47,733 bases of DNA from Aquimarina pacifica (GTDB taxonomy: Bacteria; Bacteroidota; Bacteroidia; Flavobacteriales; Flavobacteriaceae), in assembly GCF_000520955.1 (NCBI RefSeq), contig NZ_JACC01000050.1, forward strand, positions 1 to 47,733, given 5' to 3'. Of this stretch, positions 44,140 through 47,733 are shown piece by piece. The translations under genes were made by a program, and so were the position numbers. The first letter of the stretch is position 1, and each line of letters starts with the position of its first letter. The notes under the pieces were generated by a model. That model saw only the letters and a list, made by a program, of their open reading frames with translations. It did no database searches and was not told where the DNA came from.

Positions 44140-44607
44140 TTATTCTTTCTTCTCCTTAATGGTATCGAGTTTGAAATGTGCTTCTTCACTATTTTTGGTA
44201 TAACAAACAACTGCTTCTCCGCTTTTAAGCTCAAAAGGGATTTTTTCTTTTTTTTCTGGTAGTGTATTTCCAAATTCTTTTTTGGGGTCACCACTCATGA
44301 TTATATCAGGTTTGGGGAACGAAGTATACTGACCAACATAGACTAATTCATTTTGATCATAGGATAGTTGGAGTTTTTTACCTTTAAAATAGACATGATT
44401 TAATACGATATCCTCTTTATTTTTTTCAACAGGCAAATATATCATAAAATCCGCTTGCTTGATTCCTTGTCCGGATTGTACATAATATGGGCTATTTATA
44501 GTAATTGGCGCCACTTTTTCTAGCTTTTTGCAGGTCGCGCATTGTGTAAAAAATAATACTAATACTGAGATCGATAAAATGTTTCGTAAAGCGCTGCTAT
44601 ATACCAT
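44140..44607 (-). CDS. Hypothetical lipoprotein
   Basis: 155 residues from the ATG at 44607 (MVYSSALRNILSISVLVLFF), which gives a lipoprotein signal with Cys at 23 (FFTQCATC). The frame is open to an ATG at 44742, but that would run through the terminator hairpin at 44679-44710 and bury the signal peptide. The mature protein is beta-rich with no known motif (LNHVYFKGKKLQLSYDQNELVYVGQY). It resembles small secreted proteins of unknown role. It lies 32 bases upstream of the flippase promoter box. Confidence 0.68.
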   Translation of the reverse strand: MVYSSALRNILSISVLVLFFTQCATCKKLEKVAPITINSPYYVQSGQGIKQADFMIYLPVEKNKEDIVLNHVYFKGKKLQLSYDQNELVYVGQYTSFPKPDIIMSGDPKKEFGNTLPEKKEKIPFELKSGEAVVCYTKNSEEAHFKLDTIKEKKE

Positions 44608-44678
44608 TAGTTCTGTTTTGATTCTGGAAATTATAAAACTGATAGTAAAAATACTATATCCATTTAATTTGAGAACAA

Positions 44679-44710
44679 AAAACCTCATTCTTGTTATTGA
44701 ATGAGGTTTT
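44679..44710 (-). terminator. Hairpin terminator after the FN3-type lipoprotein gene
   Basis: AAAACCTCATTC (44679-44690) pairs perfectly with GAATGAGGTTTT (44699-44710) around an 8-base loop. On the minus strand a T-run follows. It ends the gene at 44747-46108. Confidence 0.87.
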
Positions 44711-44746
44711 AGTTTTATGAATCGGTTTCTTGTAAGAATCAATAGA

Positions 44747-46108
44747 TTACTGAAAATTCATATATACCTTTCCCAAAATTTCATTTTTTTCTGTTCGATT
44801 GGATATGCTGAGATAATAAACACCGGACTCTAAACCAGTATCCGATATCTCACCTGAGCCATTTTGTATAGTAATGTTTTCACCATTACTATTGTATAAT
44901 GCAAGGATTGCCTCACCCTGCGCAGTAAAGGTATAGTCGATGGTTTCTAACGTTTCAAATTTATACTCGATACTATCATCTCCTTCATAGCCAACTATAT
45001 ACTCAAAAGAATATTCGAAAGGTGCCTCAAGAATGCCTAAATCTTTGTTACCTCCATAGGTGTCATTGATACCAAATGTTATATTCCCAGAACTGGAAAA
45101 GTTCGTAACCTCTAAGTAATATGTGGTATCCGGATATACATAAATTTCATCATCATTAGATAGGTTTTCTCCTGGGATTTCATTTTCATTAGAGATCAAG
45201 ATGGTACCATCTTGATCTTTTAGCGTTAATGTAGCTTCGGTATCCGATGAAATAGAATAATCTCCAAAACTTGAAACCGAAAAGGAATAAATCTTTTTTT
45301 GATTGCTTCCATTTTTAGTATCGATAAAAGGTATATTTTTTCTAAAAGGAACTGCAAGTTCTCCTAAATTTACTTCGCTTTTAGTAAAATCAAAACGTTC
45401 TTCAATTTCTGACTCTCCTCCTGATTCATCTTTGGCTACAATTCTTATACTAATTTGCTCAGTTAGATTATCTTCGAAATTTTTATTGTAATATACTTTC
45501 CCAATATTATCATAGGATTTTATTTTATAATTCGTGCTTATGGCGATATCATTAAAAAAGACATCGTATGATATTTCGTCTCCATCACTGTCTGAAGCCC
45601 CACTCCAATAAACTTCTATCCAATTATAGGTATCTATATCGAAGTTAATAGCTGTAAATTCGAATTCTGTTGGCGGTCTGTTCAGTGTTACACTTCTTAT
45701 TGCTTCAGCGCGTTCAGAAACTCCTCCTTTGCCATCATAGGCCATGATTTCAATTTTTAATTGGAGTTGCGTTGATTTGGCAAAGTTTTCCTGATGAATA
45801 CTCTTTTGACCATCATTCATTTTATCCGTCAAAATAAATTCGCTGGCATCAAACTCAATGGACGTTTGGTCTACCTTTGTTCCTTGCATTTTGTCATTAA
45901 TAATAATGTCATAGGATAGTTCATCTTCATTTGTATCTATTGAAGAATCCCAATAAACTCTTACCATTGTCTCATTAATAATTTCTGCTTGTATATTAGT
46001 TACTTCTGATGGTGGAATATTGGCTTGATTTCCGTTATCATCATTACTGCAGGATCCTAGTAATAGAAATGTGCAAATTAAACAATAAAAGTTACCTACT
46101 TTTTTCAT
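44747..46108 (-). CDS. Lipoprotein with FN3-like and pre-peptidase C-terminal-like domains
   Basis: 453 residues. The lipoprotein signal ends in LLLGSC (Cys20), followed by DDNGN. Two FN3-like domains cover about 34-140 and 147-240; both contain DxDxDExSYDvxxND, a calcium-type acidic loop. Two beta domains follow (about 255-350 and 360-453) that resemble the PPC (pre-peptidase C-terminal) domain, each with a 'tYYLeVtN' or 'VYYLSISN' strand. It is probably an outer-membrane or surface lipoprotein for binding. No enzyme domain is present. Single-gene unit with its own terminator. Confidence 0.8.
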   Translation of the reverse strand: MKKVGNFYCLICTFLLLGSCSNDDNGNQANIPPSEVTNIQAEIINETMVRVYWDSSIDTNEDELSYDIIINDKMQGTKVDQTSIEFDASEFILTDKMNDGQKSIHQENFAKSTQLQLKIEIMAYDGKGGVSERAEAIRSVTLNRPPTEFEFTAINFDIDTYNWIEVYWSGASDSDGDEISYDVFFNDIAISTNYKIKSYDNIGKVYYNKNFEDNLTEQISIRIVAKDESGGESEIEERFDFTKSEVNLGELAVPFRKNIPFIDTKNGSNQKKIYSFSVSSFGDYSISSDTEATLTLKDQDGTILISNENEIPGENLSNDDEIYVYPDTTYYLEVTNFSSSGNITFGINDTYGGNKDLGILEAPFEYSFEYIVGYEGDDSIEYKFETLETIDYTFTAQGEAILALYNSNGENITIQNGSGEISDTGLESGVYYLSISNRTEKNEILGKVYMNFQ

Positions 46109-46526
46109 GACTGTTGTTGAGTTTTAAATAAAGATTGAATATTACTAAATTGGATTAATATGTTTGCCCTAAAAGTTTATAAGTAGTCTTTTCATATAAG
46201 ATATAATTTTGCTATAATCTCTAAAAATAACCAATTATAACAATTGTTTTACGACACAATATTAAAAGATAATGTGTAATTGAAAAAGCTCCTGCTATGA
46301 CTATTACAGGCGCTAATTTACTATTATTCATCTATATTTAGTGTGTCAAGTGATGAAAATGTTACTTGATATGATCTAGTTAGTAGTAATTTTTTTGATG
46401 GCATTTTAACGGGTTAAAATAGAACCCACGAACTTTATTTCTTATTTGAAATGAAAATAGGTCCAGATTGTTTTCAATACTATTTATTAAAGATTTGCTC
46501 TATTCCTATGAATTAGATTTACGGCA
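46109..46526. other. Intergenic region without a clear gene
   Basis: No gene and no exact TAnnTTTG promoter could be found. The only structure is an inverted repeat, TCAAGT (46346-46351) and ACTTGA (46364-46369), with 12 bases between. It lies about 240 bases upstream of the start at 46108. Confidence 0.4.
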
Positions 46527-46528
46527 TA

Positions 46529-46561
46529 AAAAATCCTATTACAATTTGTAATAGGATTTTT
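46529..46561 (-). terminator. Hairpin terminator after the 46592-47431 gene
   Basis: AAAAATCCTATTAC (46529-46542) pairs with GTAATAGGATTTTT (46548-46561) around a 5-base loop, a 14-base perfect stem with T-runs on both sides. It lies 30 bases past the stop codon. Confidence 0.88.
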
Positions 46562-46591
46562 GTAGTTTTTGGGATATCTACAAGGAATTTT

Positions 46592-47431
46592 TTAGTCTAA
46601 AATCAAAGAAACTAATTTTTCGGCACTCTCATTTGTTACCTCTTTTAGTTTATGATACATTTCCTTTTTTTGTTTTTTTGCAAGTCCTAATAACTTTTCC
46701 TGAACTTTAATAATTGTACTCAAGTCTTTTTTCTCTAAAAAATGTTTATTTATAGTTTTATATGCATCATAAATAACGTGACATTTACCGCTCTCCCATT
46801 TTGTTTTTGCAAAAACAACAGCATTTAACGGATAATAATAGCAAAAATCATCGTACAATTTATCATGATTATCTCTTCGAACATATTCAGACTTATCAAC
46901 CTTGATCATAAATTTTTCTGATTCTAAAAACACTTTAGATTCTTTATATTTTTTTCTAGTACCACCGCTACTAGTAAACTCATAACCATCTTCAAAATAA
47001 CCAACAACAATAATTTGACGCGTTATTGGTTCGTCATTTGTGCTTTCTAAATGGCTTGATTGACGCACCATATAATGTTCTTCGCCGTCCGTTCTGACCA
47101 TAGTAGCTTTTATTGCCTTTAGTCCACCATAATTATCTTTAAAACCTGGCTCTTTGGGATAAAATACTAAGGGATCGAATTTATGACCATAAGCCCTCCC
47201 AGAAGATCCACTGGCATGATTAACCAGAACAAAAACGGCTATTTGATCATATTTTAAAAAAGTCTCATCGACAGGGATTTTAAACATTAATTTCTCTATT
47301 TCTTGAGCGGGCATATTCAAATTTACTTGAGTGGTGGACTTAAAGTCATCTTTAGAAAATTGAATTTGTGAAAATGTAGTAGTACGTATAAAACTAAATA
47401 CAAGAAGGGCAATCACTGCAAATTTTGACAT
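46592..47431 (-). CDS. Secreted hypothetical protein
   Basis: 279 residues. The signal peptide MSKFAVIALLVFSFIRTTTFSQ is probably cut after SQ. The mature protein is soluble and alpha/beta: DQIAVFVLVNHASGSSGRAYGHKFD, TRQIIVVGYFEDGYEF, and a Lys-rich helical C-terminus (VQEKLLGLAKKQKKEMYHKLKEV). I do not recognise the family. TTGTAAG and CTTACAA (47431-47437 and 47454-47460) form an inverted repeat at and before its start codon. It is a single-gene unit with its own terminator. Confidence 0.7.
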   Translation of the reverse strand: MSKFAVIALLVFSFIRTTTFSQIQFSKDDFKSTTQVNLNMPAQEIEKLMFKIPVDETFLKYDQIAVFVLVNHASGSSGRAYGHKFDPLVFYPKEPGFKDNYGGLKAIKATMVRTDGEEHYMVRQSSHLESTNDEPITRQIIVVGYFEDGYEFTSSGGTRKKYKESKVFLESEKFMIKVDKSEYVRRDNHDKLYDDFCYYYPLNAVVFAKTKWESGKCHVIYDAYKTINKHFLEKKDLSTIIKVQEKLLGLAKKQKKEMYHKLKEVTNESAEKLVSLILD

Positions 47432-47662
47432 TGTAAGGGTGTTTTAAATTAATCTTACAAAACAACGATATCTAATGATCACATTTGGGTCATTCTAGAG
47501 CACAAACTGGTCAATTGGTCATAAAAACAAATAGTTTTTAGTCCCCCTAATTCACTCACTCCTATTTTAATAATTACATATTAAAACTGACATGTACTTA
47601 TTCTTATCATCGGCAAAAAAGATGCCTATTTACTGGATTAATTTAGACCAAACTACTTTATA

Positions 47663-47696
47663 AAAAAACCTCATAAGTTTCCTTATGAGGTTTTTT
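47663..47696. terminator. Strong hairpin terminator near the right edge
   Basis: AAAAAACCTCATAAG (47663-47677) pairs perfectly with CTTATGAGGTTTTTT (47682-47696) around loop TTTC. A 15-base stem with T-runs on both strands can stop transcription in either direction. It may end a minus-strand gene that lies beyond the window; the last 37 bases are too short to identify one. Confidence 0.85.
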
Positions 47697-47733
47697 ATTA
47701 TTTGAAATGTCTTGTCCTGAAATAGCGTTACAA

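Noticed and set aside
44608..44742. Longer start for the lipoprotein at 44140-44607
   Set aside because: It would read through a strong terminator hairpin and place the lipoprotein signal inside the protein.
47697..47733. Start of a further gene or mobile element at the right edge
   Set aside because: Only 37 bases remain; a minus-strand stop at 47728-47730 is possible but cannot be supported.

Overview
The window is AT-rich chromosomal DNA from a member of the Bacteroidota, almost certainly a marine Flavobacteriaceae (an Aquimarina-like genus would fit, but the species cannot be fixed from sequence alone). The evidence is a complete MoxR/Bat (aerotolerance) operon, a type IX secretion (T9SS) sorting domain, many short lipoproteins, Bacteroidota promoters of the TAnnTTTG (-7) type, and typical family genes (HU-CCDC81/SPOR protein, DUF4292, EnvC). 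All genes look chromosomal. I see no transposase, prophage, tRNA, rRNA or CRISPR array.

Left part (1-11604, minus strand). A SulP anion transporter is followed by the first codons of what looks like a beta-carbonic anhydrase, a probable bicarbonate uptake pair. A small secreted protein with a Fur-like palindrome on its promoter comes next. Then comes an eight-gene operon, read right to left: MoxR ATPase, DUF58, a two-membrane-span BatD-like protein, BatA, BatB, BatC, BatD, BatE. Its components are an AAA+ chaperone, VWA proteins and TPR proteins that probably form one envelope-associated complex.

11862-17122 (plus strand). An SDR oxidoreductase is followed by four codirectional genes: AlbA_2 (Schlafen-like) protein, PPP-type metallophosphatase, SPFH protein with a GYF_2 tail, and a double zinc-ribbon membrane protein. 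The last two resemble the YdjI/YdjG partners of the Bacillus PspA operon. This cluster is the best candidate here for a little-described system, perhaps membrane-stress sensing or defence.

17146-28797 (minus strand). This stretch holds a lipoprotein, a 1222-residue T9SS-secreted BNR/VPS10-type propeller protein, a second small lipoprotein, an ALDH7-type aldehyde dehydrogenase with 3-hydroxyanthranilate 3,4-dioxygenase, two paralogous leucine-rich-repeat lipoproteins (the second broken by one in-frame TAG), and another lipoprotein.

28924-32426 (plus strand) is ordinary metabolism: GpsA, an NTF2-like protein, a mercaptopyruvate-type sulfurtransferase and a GH3 N-acetylhexosaminidase. 32462-34838 (minus) holds a small unknown gene, an orphan XRE regulator with an operator on its own promoter, a small ferredoxin-like-fold protein and DprA. 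DprA is divergent from a HU-CCDC81/SPOR envelope protein.

37156-44080 contains an acyl-CoA thioesterase (plus) and an operon (minus) for envelope building: flippase, dUTPase, sugar nucleotidyltransferase, TPR protein, DUF4292 lipoprotein, EnvC. The right end has three secreted or lipoprotein genes of unknown role, with strong hairpin terminators after two of them and one more hairpin between the last gene and the window edge.
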